64,000 nt of DNA from an uncultured Vampirovibrio sp. (GCA_910583875.1 CAJTXT010000003.1:186001-250000); one strand, 5' to 3'; shown: positions 27,167-36,127, numbered from the stretch's first letter. Notes: generated from the letters alone by a model not told the origin. Numbers and translations are program-made.

Positions 27167-29413
27167 ATGGAAAATTTAACGCAAATTAAAACAGGGTTTA
27201 TAGATTATTTAAAAGATAAATATGGCGATGATACATCTATGAAATTGGACTTAGCCAGCGTAGATACAAGCATATTTCTGTATAGTTCAGACTTTCAGCA
27301 TTATCTAAAAGATAATGGATATGCTGATGCATCTATATTTACTCAAAGCATAAGTGATATAAAAGATATGCTTGCTTCCGGTGATATGCAAGCTTCTTCA
27401 GATTTCCAAGCTGCCGGTGAAGCGGAAAATACTGAAGCTTTGCCTCCAATGGGTGATATAAATATGCCTCAAAATTCAGAAGAGCTAATTGGAGATAGTT
27501 TCATGCTTAATACGCTTACAGATGCCTTTACTCAAGATGAAGATTTATTTGCAGCAATAAACACAAATGCAAATGATTCTGTTGATATGGAAGAAATAAC
27601 TGCCTTTTTAGACTCTGTTGATGAATTAATGCAGGCAGATCCAAATAGTTTTGATAATTTATTTGATGGTATTGCAAAAAGTATTCAAAATATCAAAGGT
27701 GTTGAATCAGAACAAACTGTTGACGATATTTTAGGTTCTATTTATGAAAGTGAAGAGGCTTTAGATTATTTAGATGTCGATGGTGACGGCGAAATAAGTG
27801 ACTTTGAAAAAGAACTTTTTGAAAGTTATGTTCAAGGCGATAAAGAAGAACTAACTCCTGAAGATTTACAAGCAGCGTTTGATGCTATTAAAAACGGAAC
27901 CTTTGAATATGATATGAAGTTACCAGAAGATGCTGTATCAGTTCAAGATATTCCGGAAACAAATGCGGCAGAAAGTGGTGAAAGTCCTGAAAATATTTCG
28001 GCAAGACAATCAACAAATCCCGCGCAAAGTGCTAGTCCTACCGGTAGATCATCAGGCGGCGGCAATGTCGGAGGCAGCTTGCCTAATGTTCAAAAAGCTC
28101 CAAGTAATATTGAAGATATGAACTTACAACAATTGAAGTCAGAACAAACAAAAAAACAAAGTGCAGTTGACGATGCAAAAAAAGGTGTAGATACAACTTT
28201 ATCTGATATTAGTGATGTTAAAGAAAATGAATATCCAAAAGCAAAAGAAGCTTATGATGAAGCTGTTGAGAATGATGAAAATATTGATGAAAAATTAAAA
28301 GAAAGAAGAACTGAAAATCTTGATGCAATTGAAACAACAACAGGAGAAATAGATTCATTAAATTCTCAAATTGCAGAAACTGAAGTTTCTCTAGGTGAAG
28401 CTAATGATAAACTTGATGGTGATAAAAAGAATTTAGATGCATTAAAAAATTCATTAAGCTCTTTTGATGGTGCAAAATCTGATGATCCTGAAGAACAAGC
28501 TCAAATAGAACAGCAAAAGGCTGCTATTCAACAGCAAATTGATACTTTGGAACAAACTACAATTCCTGCAGATGAAGAAGCAAGGGATAAGCTTGAAGAA
28601 CAATTAAATGGTGATAATGGTTTTAAAGCTCAATTAGAAGAAAAAGAAGAAACTTTAAAGGAACTTGAAGAAGAAAGGACAGAAATAGAAGCTGAGATTG
28701 CTGAAAAAGGTAATGATGAAACAAAAGAAGCTCTTAAAAATTTCCAAGAGGTAGAACAAAAATTAGATGATTTAAGAGCCAAATTACCTGATGCACAGAA
28801 AAAATTAGTTGAAGCACAAGAAGAACTTACAAAAGTTAATGAACAGATAAGAACAAAAGAAGCAGAAGAAACAGAAGCTGAAAAGTCATTCTATAATGGA
28901 AGCCTTCCTTCTGAACTTGTTTCGGCATTAGATGGTAAATTAGGAGCCGGATTTAGTGCCAAACTTGAACAAGTTGCAAAAAATATAAATTGTGATCCTG
29001 CTGATTTATTAGGAATGATGCAAAGTGAATCCGGTATAAATCCGAAAGCATATAATAAAAATGGCGGTGCTACAGGTTTGATACAATTTATGCCGTCTAC
29101 GGCAAGGTCATTAGGTACTTCGACTCAAGAACTTATGAATATGAGTGCTGTTGAACAGTTAGATTATGTTGAAAAATACTTCTCTAACTGGACAGGCGGT
29201 TCAGGTCAAAAATTAACAGGAGGCGACTTATATACATTATGTTTCTTACCTGCATACTTAGACAGAGAAGTTTTATGCTCAAGCGGAGATAAATATTATG
29301 GCGCGAACTCAGGACTTGATGCTAATCACGATGGTCAAATAACAAAGAGTGAACTTGGTAATCGTGTTCAGAATAAATATCAAGAGGTGCTAAAAAGTTT
29401 TGGTTTAGCATAA
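27167..29413 (+). CDS. EF-hand / coiled-coil / SLT lytic transglycosylase protein
   Basis: A 748-residue acidic protein. An EF-hand loop DVDGDGEISDFE (203-214) and a weaker NTNANDSVDMEE lie in the N-terminal part, followed by a Ser/Gly/Pro linker, a long coiled coil (about 318-590) and a lysozyme-like SLT domain: DLLGMMQSESG with catalytic Glu621, then GATGLIQFMPSTARSLG. A second EF-type loop DANHDGQITKSE (718-729) is inside the C-terminal domain. SLT enzymes cleave peptidoglycan glycan strands. There is no recognisable signal peptide, so export would need another route. Calcium control is inference. Confidence 0.82.
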   Translation: MENLTQIKTGFIDYLKDKYGDDTSMKLDLASVDTSIFLYSSDFQHYLKDNGYADASIFTQSISDIKDMLASGDMQASSDFQAAGEAENTEALPPMGDINMPQNSEELIGDSFMLNTLTDAFTQDEDLFAAINTNANDSVDMEEITAFLDSVDELMQADPNSFDNLFDGIAKSIQNIKGVESEQTVDDILGSIYESEEALDYLDVDGDGEISDFEKELFESYVQGDKEELTPEDLQAAFDAIKNGTFEYDMKLPEDAVSVQDIPETNAAESGESPENISARQSTNPAQSASPTGRSSGGGNVGGSLPNVQKAPSNIEDMNLQQLKSEQTKKQSAVDDAKKGVDTTLSDISDVKENEYPKAKEAYDEAVENDENIDEKLKERRTENLDAIETTTGEIDSLNSQIAETEVSLGEANDKLDGDKKNLDALKNSLSSFDGAKSDDPEEQAQIEQQKAAIQQQIDTLEQTTIPADEEARDKLEEQLNGDNGFKAQLEEKEETLKELEEERTEIEAEIAEKGNDETKEALKNFQEVEQKLDDLRAKLPDAQKKLVEAQEELTKVNEQIRTKEAEETEAEKSFYNGSLPSELVSALDGKLGAGFSAKLEQVAKNINCDPADLLGMMQSESGINPKAYNKNGGATGLIQFMPSTARSLGTSTQELMNMSAVEQLDYVEKYFSNWTGGSGQKLTGGDLYTLCFLPAYLDREVLCSSGDKYYGANSGLDANHDGQITKSELGNRVQNKYQEVLKSFGLA

Positions 29414-29430
29414 AAATAATAGCTTAATAA

Positions 29431-29475
29431 TCAAAAGAAAATAATGCTGGTTCTAAAAGAATTATTTTCTTTTGA
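29431..29475. terminator. Bidirectional terminator
   Basis: A 15-bp perfect stem (29431-29445 with 29461-29475), 15-base loop, between the transglycosylase and the convergent GT2 gene, whose stop codon it contains. Confidence 0.75.
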
Positions 29476-30472
29476 TTTTAATTTTTAATCCTAATATTCT
29501 AATTACTCTATAGTTTTTATTGTTTAAATATTCATTTCTTACAGAAAATATTTTTTCTGATAATTTTACTTTTTTGTTTTGAAGATTTTGTCTTTTTTTC
29601 TCCCAGTAATTTTTAATAAATGCAAAGTAATATGCTTTTTCGTAGTCAGGCATGTTTGGAATAATCTTTAAAACATTGCAATAAATATCTTCCCAGCTAT
29701 ATGTTTTATTTATAAATTCTTGAGTTGATAAAAGTCTGGAATCTGAATTTTGTCTTGCTATGCATCTATATAAAATCTTTTTAACATATCCAATCTTATG
29801 ATTATATATAATTGGTAATATCAATTGTGCATTTTGTCCTGATAAACCTTCATATATATGTCTTTGCGGATATATTTCAAGTAATATTTTGCTTCTAATC
29901 ATAGAGGTTGGATAAAAAATAAAATTTTCACCATGGGACTTTTGTAAAATAAATTCATCAAATAAAGTATCTTGAACATGTGAAGGAATATCTCTCTTAT
30001 ATGCTTTTATATATTTATTTGTATTTTCTTCTACAACTTCAGTCCAAGGAAATACAATAGCATATTCTTTATTTGTTTCTAAAAATGCTGCCATTTCTTC
30101 AATATATGTAGGAAGTAATACATCATCACTATCTATACAGCATAAATAATCACCGGTAAATATTTCCAGTCCTTTATTTATTGCTGCTGCTTGTCCTTTT
30201 CTGTTTTCTTGTTTTATATAATTATAAGTCCAACCTTTTTGCTCAATCTTTTCTTTATAGGAATTTATAATTTCTTCTGTTTCATCTGTTGAACCATCAT
30301 TGATAAATATATACTCAACATTTGTGTATGTTTGGGATAATAATCCTTCAATATATGGGTGTAAATGCTTTGCACCATTGTAACATGGTGAAATTAACGT
30401 TACTTTTACCCCCCCCCCTGAGAAAAATGCATTATTATTACAATCTGAATTTAAAGTTATATTATTTGTCAT
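29462..30472 (-). CDS. Family 2 glycosyltransferase with poly-G tract at its 5' end
   Basis: A 336-residue GT2 enzyme (GT-A fold): VTLISPCYNGAKHL, FINDGSTDETEEI and CIDSDDVLLP with the metal-binding DxD. It should transfer an activated sugar onto a surface glycan. The first 21 residues are not part of the fold and contain a run of ten G (30409-30418) coding SGGGV. As sequenced the frame is on; nine G gives an immediate TAA, and eleven gives a downstream TGA. GGGGA lies 7 bases before the ATG, one base after the upstream gene. It is probably a phase-variable glycan gene. Confidence 0.9.
   Translation of the reverse strand: MTNNITLNSDCNNNAFFSGGGVKVTLISPCYNGAKHLHPYIEGLLSQTYTNVEYIFINDGSTDETEEIINSYKEKIEQKGWTYNYIKQENRKGQAAAINKGLEIFTGDYLCCIDSDDVLLPTYIEEMAAFLETNKEYAIVFPWTEVVEENTNKYIKAYKRDIPSHVQDTLFDEFILQKSHGENFIFYPTSMIRSKILLEIYPQRHIYEGLSGQNAQLILPIIYNHKIGYVKKILYRCIARQNSDSRLLSTQEFINKTYSWEDIYCNVLKIIPNMPDYEKAYYFAFIKNYWEKKRQNLQNKKVKLSEKIFSVRNEYLNNKNYRVIRILGLKIKIKRK
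30409..30418 (-). repeat. Poly-G tract (10 G on the coding strand) in GT2 gene
   Basis: Ten C on the + strand, in a genome where such runs are very rare. It lies after codon 18 of the glycosyltransferase frame. Confidence 0.95.
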
Positions 30473-30473
30473 T

Positions 30474-32810
30474 TTATATTCCCCAGCGTAATAATTTTTT
30501 TAAAATTTGTGCTTTATGATTATAATGTTCTCTTTTCTTTTTTATTATTTTTCCAAGTAATTTGACTCTTGTATAATCATAAAATAATTTTATCAGCTCT
30601 ATTTTGCTACTGTATGAAACTTTTTTCAAGTGTTTCGCAGAAACAGAAACTTCATTATTTGAGTAGTTATTTTTTAGCACATTGGTAATTAAATTTACAC
30701 ATCTTTCTTTTTGCTCTGCGATATTTTTATTAATTTGAGTATAATCATAATCTAAATTAATTGGATTTTTATATAATTCATTTATATCTCTATATATAAA
30801 TTCCTTTATTCTAAAAAGCTCAGCAATAGAATCTAGTCTTGATGAACCTCTTGTAATATTATCAATACATATAAAAGGTTTATTGAAAATTAGTGCAAAA
30901 CAAACCCCATGAAAGGAATCTGTTATAAAAAGCTTACAGTCTCTTATTGCTTTTAACCAATCTTCTACAGTACAAGTTCCATTTCTTCTATCTAATATTT
31001 CTACAGAAGCATTTAATTCTTTTTCAAAATATTCATATAAATCTTTGTATTTTTCATTTTTTTCTAAAATATAAGATACAATTTTATTTTTTGCATTAAA
31101 ATTAGAAGTTTCAGCAATAGAATCATATTTCTCTCTATCAATTAGAAATACAGGGTCTATAATTAGTTCGGAATAAAGATTAAAAATATCACTAAAAATA
31201 TCTTTGCCGGATAGTTCTCTAGAGGATAAAAAATCAAATTGCGATAATGCTTTTTTTACATTTTTTATATCTTTTTTCTTTGTATCTTTAATATACTTTT
31301 CTTTTGAAATACCAAAACTTGCTGATATTGCAATTTTACGAATATTTGTATCTGCAAAGCTTAAAAGAAATTTATCTAAGTAATCTTTTGTATATTCTAA
31401 TCTTAAAACTTGGTCAGAACCAAGAATTATTCCTTTGAAATTTTTTGCTGCCTTTCTGCATTTTTTTAAGCTGTTATATTCTTTTGTTACATCAAGATAT
31501 TTTTTTGCAAAAGTTTCCATATACGAATTTATATATCGCTTATCGTTTTTATATCTTCCTGTATCTAGAAGTTTTGCACTAAATCCTAATGATTTTACAA
31601 GATCCTGCATAGCATAAGCAGTTAATAATGCGCCATAATTATATAATGAATCCCATAAATTAACTATTAAATAGTCGATTTTATCATCAATGCATATTTT
31701 AATATTTTCGTTAAAACTTTTTGTATTAAATTGTTCAAAAAACAGTTTTCTGTCTTTATGTTCTTTCGAAGAACTAACTAAGCAAGGATTACCTTTTATT
31801 GCATGTTTAATAGGCACTTCTTTTATTAATTTAGCATTAGAATTTAATATATTAAAAAGAAAATCTCCTTTACTATTATTTATTAATATTGCTGATGTTC
31901 CTTTGTTATCATCTAAAGAAGTATTATATTCTGAGATTTTCCAAAAGTCTCCAATTGTAATATCGCCTTGTCTTGGGATAGTTTGAAATTTACAATTGGT
32001 ACAAGTTTTTCTTAAATATAAGTTTTTAAGAAATCCTCTCATATAGATATCAGAGTTATTTTCTATATTGATAGTGGCATTTGTTGTTGCATGTCTAGTT
32101 ATTGAGTTATAAGACCATCCGTTTTCTTTTGAACGGAAATTTGTGTTTATCCATTTTTCATTATTACCTTCAATTGTTTCTTTTATATATTTCTGAAAAA
32201 CCTTAGGCGATGGTACGCCGTGGCAAATAATATCAACACAATATAAGTTTTCATAATCATTTTTTAAAAAAGATTTTAAGCCGGCTATCTGGCATGGTGT
32301 ACCTGTAAATAATACTAATTTATTATCATTTAGCAGTCTTTTTGTTTCAGAATAACAATTCCCCATATTACTTTGAAGATATTTTGAATTTTTCATTTTT
32401 TCTATATCTTCAATATCAGAAGAAACAATATGTGAAACAGTTGCATCTGAATTCCAAACCGCTCCTGCAACATATCCTTTATTATCTATAAAATATTTGG
32501 CTAAAATAGGAAAAACTCCGCCGGAAGAGCAATTTACTCTTATTTCATCTTCAGCAAGAAATGCAAAGCATTTCGGGTTTTTATTATTGTTAAAGTTATT
32601 AACTAAAGAGGGACATACGTTTTTACATAATCCGCAATTTGTACATTTTTCAATATTAATTTGAGGATATAAAAAACCGTCGTTATTATATTCAAAAAAG
32701 ATTGCATTATTAGGACAGATATTTTGGCATGCAAAACATCCGTAACAATCTTTTTCAACTGAAGCTATATTGTTTATACCCCCCCCCGACACAATTTTAT
32801 AGTGTCTCAA
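30474..32810 (-). CDS. Fusion: F420-hydrogenase beta-like Fe-S protein + polysaccharide pyruvyl transferase
   Basis: A 778-residue protein. Residues about 18-70 are a 2[4Fe-4S] ferredoxin (CYGCFACQNICPNNAI, CTNCGLCKNVCP). Residues about 80-365 match the FrhB/FdhB beta-subunit family (SSGGVFPILAKYFID, TGTPCQIAGLKSFL, IICHGVPSPKVFQ, GDITIGDFW). From about 380 a polysaccharide pyruvyl transferase domain follows (NYGALLTAYAMQDLV, GSDQVLR, ITDSFHGVCFALIF). The two families are usually separate neighbours in surface-polysaccharide clusters; here they are one chain. The pyruvyl domain should add a ketal to a glycan. Nine G at 32779-32787 follow codon 7, so expression is probably phase variable. Confidence 0.88.
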   Translation of the reverse strand: MRHYKIVSGGGINNIASVEKDCYGCFACQNICPNNAIFFEYNNDGFLYPQINIEKCTNCGLCKNVCPSLVNNFNNNKNPKCFAFLAEDEIRVNCSSGGVFPILAKYFIDNKGYVAGAVWNSDATVSHIVSSDIEDIEKMKNSKYLQSNMGNCYSETKRLLNDNKLVLFTGTPCQIAGLKSFLKNDYENLYCVDIICHGVPSPKVFQKYIKETIEGNNEKWINTNFRSKENGWSYNSITRHATTNATINIENNSDIYMRGFLKNLYLRKTCTNCKFQTIPRQGDITIGDFWKISEYNTSLDDNKGTSAILINNSKGDFLFNILNSNAKLIKEVPIKHAIKGNPCLVSSSKEHKDRKLFFEQFNTKSFNENIKICIDDKIDYLIVNLWDSLYNYGALLTAYAMQDLVKSLGFSAKLLDTGRYKNDKRYINSYMETFAKKYLDVTKEYNSLKKCRKAAKNFKGIILGSDQVLRLEYTKDYLDKFLLSFADTNIRKIAISASFGISKEKYIKDTKKKDIKNVKKALSQFDFLSSRELSGKDIFSDIFNLYSELIIDPVFLIDREKYDSIAETSNFNAKNKIVSYILEKNEKYKDLYEYFEKELNASVEILDRRNGTCTVEDWLKAIRDCKLFITDSFHGVCFALIFNKPFICIDNITRGSSRLDSIAELFRIKEFIYRDINELYKNPINLDYDYTQINKNIAEQKERCVNLITNVLKNNYSNNEVSVSAKHLKKVSYSSKIELIKLFYDYTRVKLLGKIIKKKREHYNHKAQILKKLLRWGI
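32779..32787 (-). repeat. Poly-G tract (9 G on the coding strand) in pyruvyl-transferase fusion gene
   Basis: Nine C on the + strand. Eight G would give GTA TAA, and ten a TGA eleven codons into the shifted frame, so only the present length is on. Confidence 0.95.
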
Positions 32811-32834
32811 ATATAAAACTCTATGTTTATATTA

Positions 32835-32861
32835 CAAAAAAAGAACTGGTATTACCAGTTC
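32835..32861 (-). terminator. Terminator downstream of tRNA-Arg
   Basis: On the minus strand AAGAACTGG and CCAGTTCTT form a hairpin followed by T7. Confidence 0.82.
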
Positions 32862-32869
32862 TTAAAAAA

Positions 32870-32943
32870 TACGCCTGGAGCGATTCGAACGCTCGACCCT
32901 CTGCTTAGAAGGCAGATGCTCTATCCAGCTGAGCTACAGACGC
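32870..32943 (-). tRNA. tRNA-Arg (UCU anticodon)
   Basis: On the minus strand a 74-base cloverleaf is readable: acceptor GCGTCTG pairing with CAGGCGT (two G-U), D-arm GCTC/GAGC, anticodon stem TCTGC/GCAGA with loop CTTCTAA (anticodon TCT, reading AGA and AGG), and T-arm GAGCG-TTCGAAT-CGCTC. CCA is not encoded. AGA is the expected common Arg codon at this base composition. Confidence 0.95.
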
Positions 32944-33080
32944 TCATATCTTTATTAAAACATATAAATTTTTAATTTCAAGAATTATTTTAAATTCTTT
33001 TGTAACAATTGTAAATAAAAATTAAAAATGAGCAATTACTCTATCACAAAATACTTTATATAAATAAGGAGTATTATGTA

Positions 33081-33518
33081 ATGATTCAAATAAATCCTTA
33101 TAAAACTCAAGAAATGTATGCAGGTGCCGCAGGCTCTTCCAGCCTAATGTTCGGTGCTGGTCAGCAAGCAGGTGTTCAAGGTGCAGGTGCAGCTCAAGGT
33201 TCTGTTGGTGGAATTAACACCGGCAGCAAGCCTTACGAAAATGTAAGCTTAGTTGATCGTTTGGATAGAATTGATGCAGGTGCAGTTAGACCAAGTACAG
33301 GTGGTGCAAATTCAGTAGATGGCTATGATAGTGAATTAGCAGCTCAAGGACTTACAGGTGTAACCGGTGAAAGTATATTTGTCGGTCAAACATCTAAGGT
33401 TGGCGCTTCTGACAATAACTTCGCTTCATTAGTTGGCAGACTAAATAATATGGATTATGAAATGCATCCTGATACCAGAGATGAATTCCGTGGAAATCGT
33501 TTGTATTTAGAAGGTTAA
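33081..33518 (+). CDS. Lineage-specific Gly/Ala/Ser-rich hypothetical protein
   Basis: A 145-residue protein beginning MIQINPYKTQEMYAGAAG. Residues 13-50 are Gly/Ala/Gln-rich and low complexity; the rest is polar with two NN.AxLVxRLxxxD-like repeats (VSLVDRLDRID at about 55-65, FASLVGRLNNMD at about 113-124). AAGGAG precedes the start. There is no membrane segment or known domain. It resembles the other small lineage-specific proteins here in composition. Confidence 0.65.
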   Translation: MIQINPYKTQEMYAGAAGSSSLMFGAGQQAGVQGAGAAQGSVGGINTGSKPYENVSLVDRLDRIDAGAVRPSTGGANSVDGYDSELAAQGLTGVTGESIFVGQTSKVGASDNNFASLVGRLNNMDYEMHPDTRDEFRGNRLYLEG

Positions 33519-33574
33519 AATTTACTAATTCATTTAATAATTGATAAATAAAAATTTTTTTATATAATTATTGT

Positions 33575-33814
33575 ATGAAGAATCTGTATAATATTGATGA
33601 TTGGTCAGAGGTTTCTTGTCTTAGGTTAGGTGAGATTCTATTAGAAGCAGGAAAAATTAATCTTGTTCATATCTCAATGGTTTTAGATATACAGAAATTC
33701 AATAAAATGCCTATGGGAGAAATTCTCCTTTCAATGAAAGTTATCAATCAAGATGATTTGCATCAGGCATTGTTGGTTCAAGAAACAATACAGAAAAGAT
33801 GCAATAATGCATAA
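33575..33814 (+). CDS. Small MshEN-like domain protein
   Basis: A 79-residue protein made of two similar helix-turn units, LRLGEILLEAGKINLVHISM and MPMGEILLSMKVINQDDLHQ, ending ALLVQETIQKR. This is the paired motif of the MshEN/GspE N-terminal domain, which binds cyclic di-GMP in some ATPases. No ATPase follows, so it may be a standalone adaptor or sensor. It overlaps the metallophosphoesterase start by 8 bases. Ligand binding is not established. Confidence 0.62.
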   Translation: MKNLYNIDDWSEVSCLRLGEILLEAGKINLVHISMVLDIQKFNKMPMGEILLSMKVINQDDLHQALLVQETIQKRCNNA

Positions 33815-34631
33815 GTATATAAAAAAGTTTTTTTTATCTTTATTATCAATTCTTTTACTACAAAGTTTTGTTTGTGCAGCTGAGCTTGAGTTTGCACAAG
33901 TAAGTGATGTGCATTATTCTGTTGATAATTTAGACATGGGAAAATATTTGTATTTTCTTTCATTGTCTTTGCACAAACAAAATGCTGACTTTGCTGTATT
34001 TCTTGGTGACAATGTTGATAAATCCAGAGACGTTGATGTTATTGCTTTTATGCAGGCTGTTCATTCAATTAGGACACCTTATTACCTTGTTTTGGGAAAT
34101 AAAGATGCGCATAAGCTTAGCGGTTTAGAAAAAAATGAATATTTAGACATTGTTTCTACTTTTAATCGCAATCAAAATGAAAAAGAAAATTACTATTATT
34201 TTAAACCAAATTCTGATTTTATATGCGTTGTTCTTGACGATACCCCTGATTTTGCACAGTCAAAACATGGTCAAGTTCCGGAAGAACAATTAAAATGGCT
34301 TGATAATTTACTTACTAAATACTCAAATAAGTTATTTGTTATTTTTGAACATAGTCCAATTATGCCGCCAAGAATAGAATATGGTTTATCTATGTTAGAA
34401 ACTGAAAAATATCAAGAAGTTTTAAATAAACATTCTAATGTTGTTTTAATCTCTTCCGGTCATTATCATCAAGAAGCTATTCAGCAAGATGAAAAAGGAG
34501 TAAGGCATATTTCTGCACCTGCATTTTTAAATACACCTCACTCATATCAATTAATTAAAATTATATATGATGAAAAAAATTATAAATCTCCAAAAGATGT
34601 TGAAATTATTGTAACTAAAGTGAAAGTCTAA
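33807..34631 (+). CDS. Secreted calcineurin-like metallophosphoesterase
   Basis: About 274 residues from the ATG at 33807, which places a signal peptide (MHKYIKKFFLSLLSILLLQS) at the N-terminus. The dimetal motifs follow: SDVHYS, FLGDNVDKS, VLGNKDAH, FEHSP and SGHYHQE. The substrate may be a phosphodiester or phosphomonoester in the periplasm. Translation is probably coupled to the MshEN-like gene through the ATGCATAA overlap. Confidence 0.85.
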   Translation: MHKYIKKFFLSLLSILLLQSFVCAAELEFAQVSDVHYSVDNLDMGKYLYFLSLSLHKQNADFAVFLGDNVDKSRDVDVIAFMQAVHSIRTPYYLVLGNKDAHKLSGLEKNEYLDIVSTFNRNQNEKENYYYFKPNSDFICVVLDDTPDFAQSKHGQVPEEQLKWLDNLLTKYSNKLFVIFEHSPIMPPRIEYGLSMLETEKYQEVLNKHSNVVLISSGHYHQEAIQQDEKGVRHISAPAFLNTPHSYQLIKIIYDEKNYKSPKDVEIIVTKVKV

Positions 34632-34633
34632 TT

Positions 34634-35206
34634 CTATTTGTTATTGTATACATAGTCTCTTGCACAATCAAACATTGCTTTCGAAAGCCCTTGATTGCTT
34701 TCAAAATTGAAACCTGAAACTTTTAATAATTGTCTTAAACGTTCTTCCCAAAAATCGTACATTTCTTCTTTTTCAATATCTAAAACTTGCGCAATAACAC
34801 TTACTTCTTCCCAGTCTAAAGGTAAAGGTCTTGCACCTCTTAAAATATCAACTATTTCAAGACGCTGTTTTCTTGGAAAAGCTTTTAAAAATTGAACAGT
34901 TGTTAAATTCTTTTCTTTTTGTTTTTCTCTGATAAATTCAGTTGTTTCATCAATTAAAATAGGATCTTGCGGTATTTTATATTCGACAAATTCTTCAGGT
35001 GAAATATCCATAACTGTTGCAATACGTTCAAGTGTTGTACTTCTTGTTGAAAAGGGTATAGTTTCATCAATTAAGTTATAAACATAAGAAAGAGTTACCC
35101 CAATCATTTGTGCAAAATCTTTCTTATGCAAGTTTGTACTTTCTAAAAAATTATAAAGCATTTCGCTGCTTTTCATTGCGATTAAGGCATCTTTTTTATT
35201 TTTCAT
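34634..35206 (-). CDS. Xre-type HTH transcriptional regulator
   Basis: About 190 residues starting at MKNKKDALIAMKSSEM; AGGAG lies 9 bases before this ATG, so I prefer it to the longer start at 35242. The N-terminal HTH reads FAQMIGVTLSYVYNLIDE...TTLERIATVMDISPEEF. The rest is helical (WEEVSVIAQVLDIEKEEMYDFW suggests a second degenerate HTH). It probably represses or activates unknown genes. It converges on the metallophosphoesterase. Confidence 0.78.
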   Translation of the reverse strand: MKNKKDALIAMKSSEMLYNFLESTNLHKKDFAQMIGVTLSYVYNLIDETIPFSTRSTTLERIATVMDISPEEFVEYKIPQDPILIDETTEFIREKQKEKNLTTVQFLKAFPRKQRLEIVDILRGARPLPLDWEEVSVIAQVLDIEKEEMYDFWEERLRQLLKVSGFNFESNQGLSKAMFDCARDYVYNNK

Positions 35207-35308
35207 AATCAATTTCTCCTGTTTTTTATAATAATTAGTCATACTAATAAGTTTTTAATTGGTAAGTTGAATATAAATATGGGATAATTTAGAAAAAGGA
35301 AGGCATGT

Positions 35309-35869
35309 ATGAAATTAGTAATTTGTTTAGGAAATCCTACATCTAAATATGAAAGAACAAGGCACAATGCCGGATTTATGTTTGCTGATTTTTTAGCTGA
35401 GAAACTTGGCTGCAGTTTTACAACTGAGTCTAAATTTAAGGCTGAAATAGCAAAAGGAATTTATAATGATGAGGCAATATGGATAATAAAACCGCAAACA
35501 TTTATGAACTTATCAGGTGAAGCGCTTCTTGCTTTAAGAAATTTTTATAAGATAGATATAAATGATTTATTTCTTGCTTATGATGATATTTCTTTGGATA
35601 TCGGCAAAATAAGATTTAGAGCTAAAGGCTCTGATGGCGGACATAATGGAGTAAAATCAATCATAAAATATGCTCAAACACAAAATTTTGATAGATTAAA
35701 AATAGGTATAGGTCCTCAGCCTCCTTATATGAAATCAGAAGATTATGTTTTACAAAATTTTAGTTCAGACGAAATGAATATTTTAAAGGATACTTTAAAT
35801 AAAAGTGTTGAAGCGTTCCTTTATTATTGTCAAAATGATATATATAAGGTGCAGAATAAATATAATTAA
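35309..35869 (+). CDS. pth: Peptidyl-tRNA hydrolase
   Basis: A 186-residue Pth that releases peptides from peptidyl-tRNA after drop-off. Conserved elements are CLGNPTSKYERTRHNAGF with catalytic His19, KPQTFMNLSGEAL with Asn67, AYDDISLDIGKIR and GSDGGHNGVKSI. Length is normal. AAGGAAGG precedes the ATG. A MITE-like repeat begins five bases after its stop. Confidence 0.96.
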   Translation: MKLVICLGNPTSKYERTRHNAGFMFADFLAEKLGCSFTTESKFKAEIAKGIYNDEAIWIIKPQTFMNLSGEALLALRNFYKIDINDLFLAYDDISLDIGKIRFRAKGSDGGHNGVKSIIKYAQTQNFDRLKIGIGPQPPYMKSEDYVLQNFSSDEMNILKDTLNKSVEAFLYYCQNDIYKVQNKYN

Positions 35870-35873
35870 AAAA

Positions 35874-36075
35874 GGAAATTATATAGAAATTTACACTAAA
35901 CATACTCAAAATAAAGTCATAATGTCATTCCGAACTTGTTTCGGAATCTTACCAATTGTAAGACCCTGTGGAAAACCAGACATTTTTCACAAAATCAAAG
36001 ATTTTGGAAAAAGTAGTCAAACAAGTTCAGGGTGACAACTTCAACTATTTTAGTGTAAAATTATACATAATTCCC
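35874..36075. mobile_element. MITE-like element with 27-bp imperfect terminal inverted repeats
   Basis: Left end 35874-35900 and the inverted right end 36049-36075 match at 23 of 27 positions by hand alignment (both contain TTTACACTAAA). Inside are TGTCATTCCGAACTTGTTTC with a TTCCGAA/TTCGGAA hairpin, the 61-nt core (35968-36028) and the closing AGGGTGACA. There is no transposase; any mobility would be in trans. Confidence 0.75.
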
Positions 36076-36080
36076 TTAAA

Positions 36081-36114
36081 AAAAATATCAAGACAAAAGT
36101 CTTGATATTTTTTT
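36081..36114. terminator. Terminator
   Basis: ATATCAAGAC and GTCTTGATAT with an AAAA loop, flanked by A and T tracts; ends the leftward 36128 gene and could also end pth. Confidence 0.85.
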
Positions 36115-36127
36115 ATTAGTATTTTAT

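Noticed and set aside
31690..31986. 98-codon + frame inside the pyruvyl-transferase fusion
   Set aside because: Shadow of a well-supported coding region.
35805..36035. 76-codon open frame after pth
   Set aside because: It is mainly the MITE-like repeat read through; no ribosome site and the same peptide would appear at other copies.
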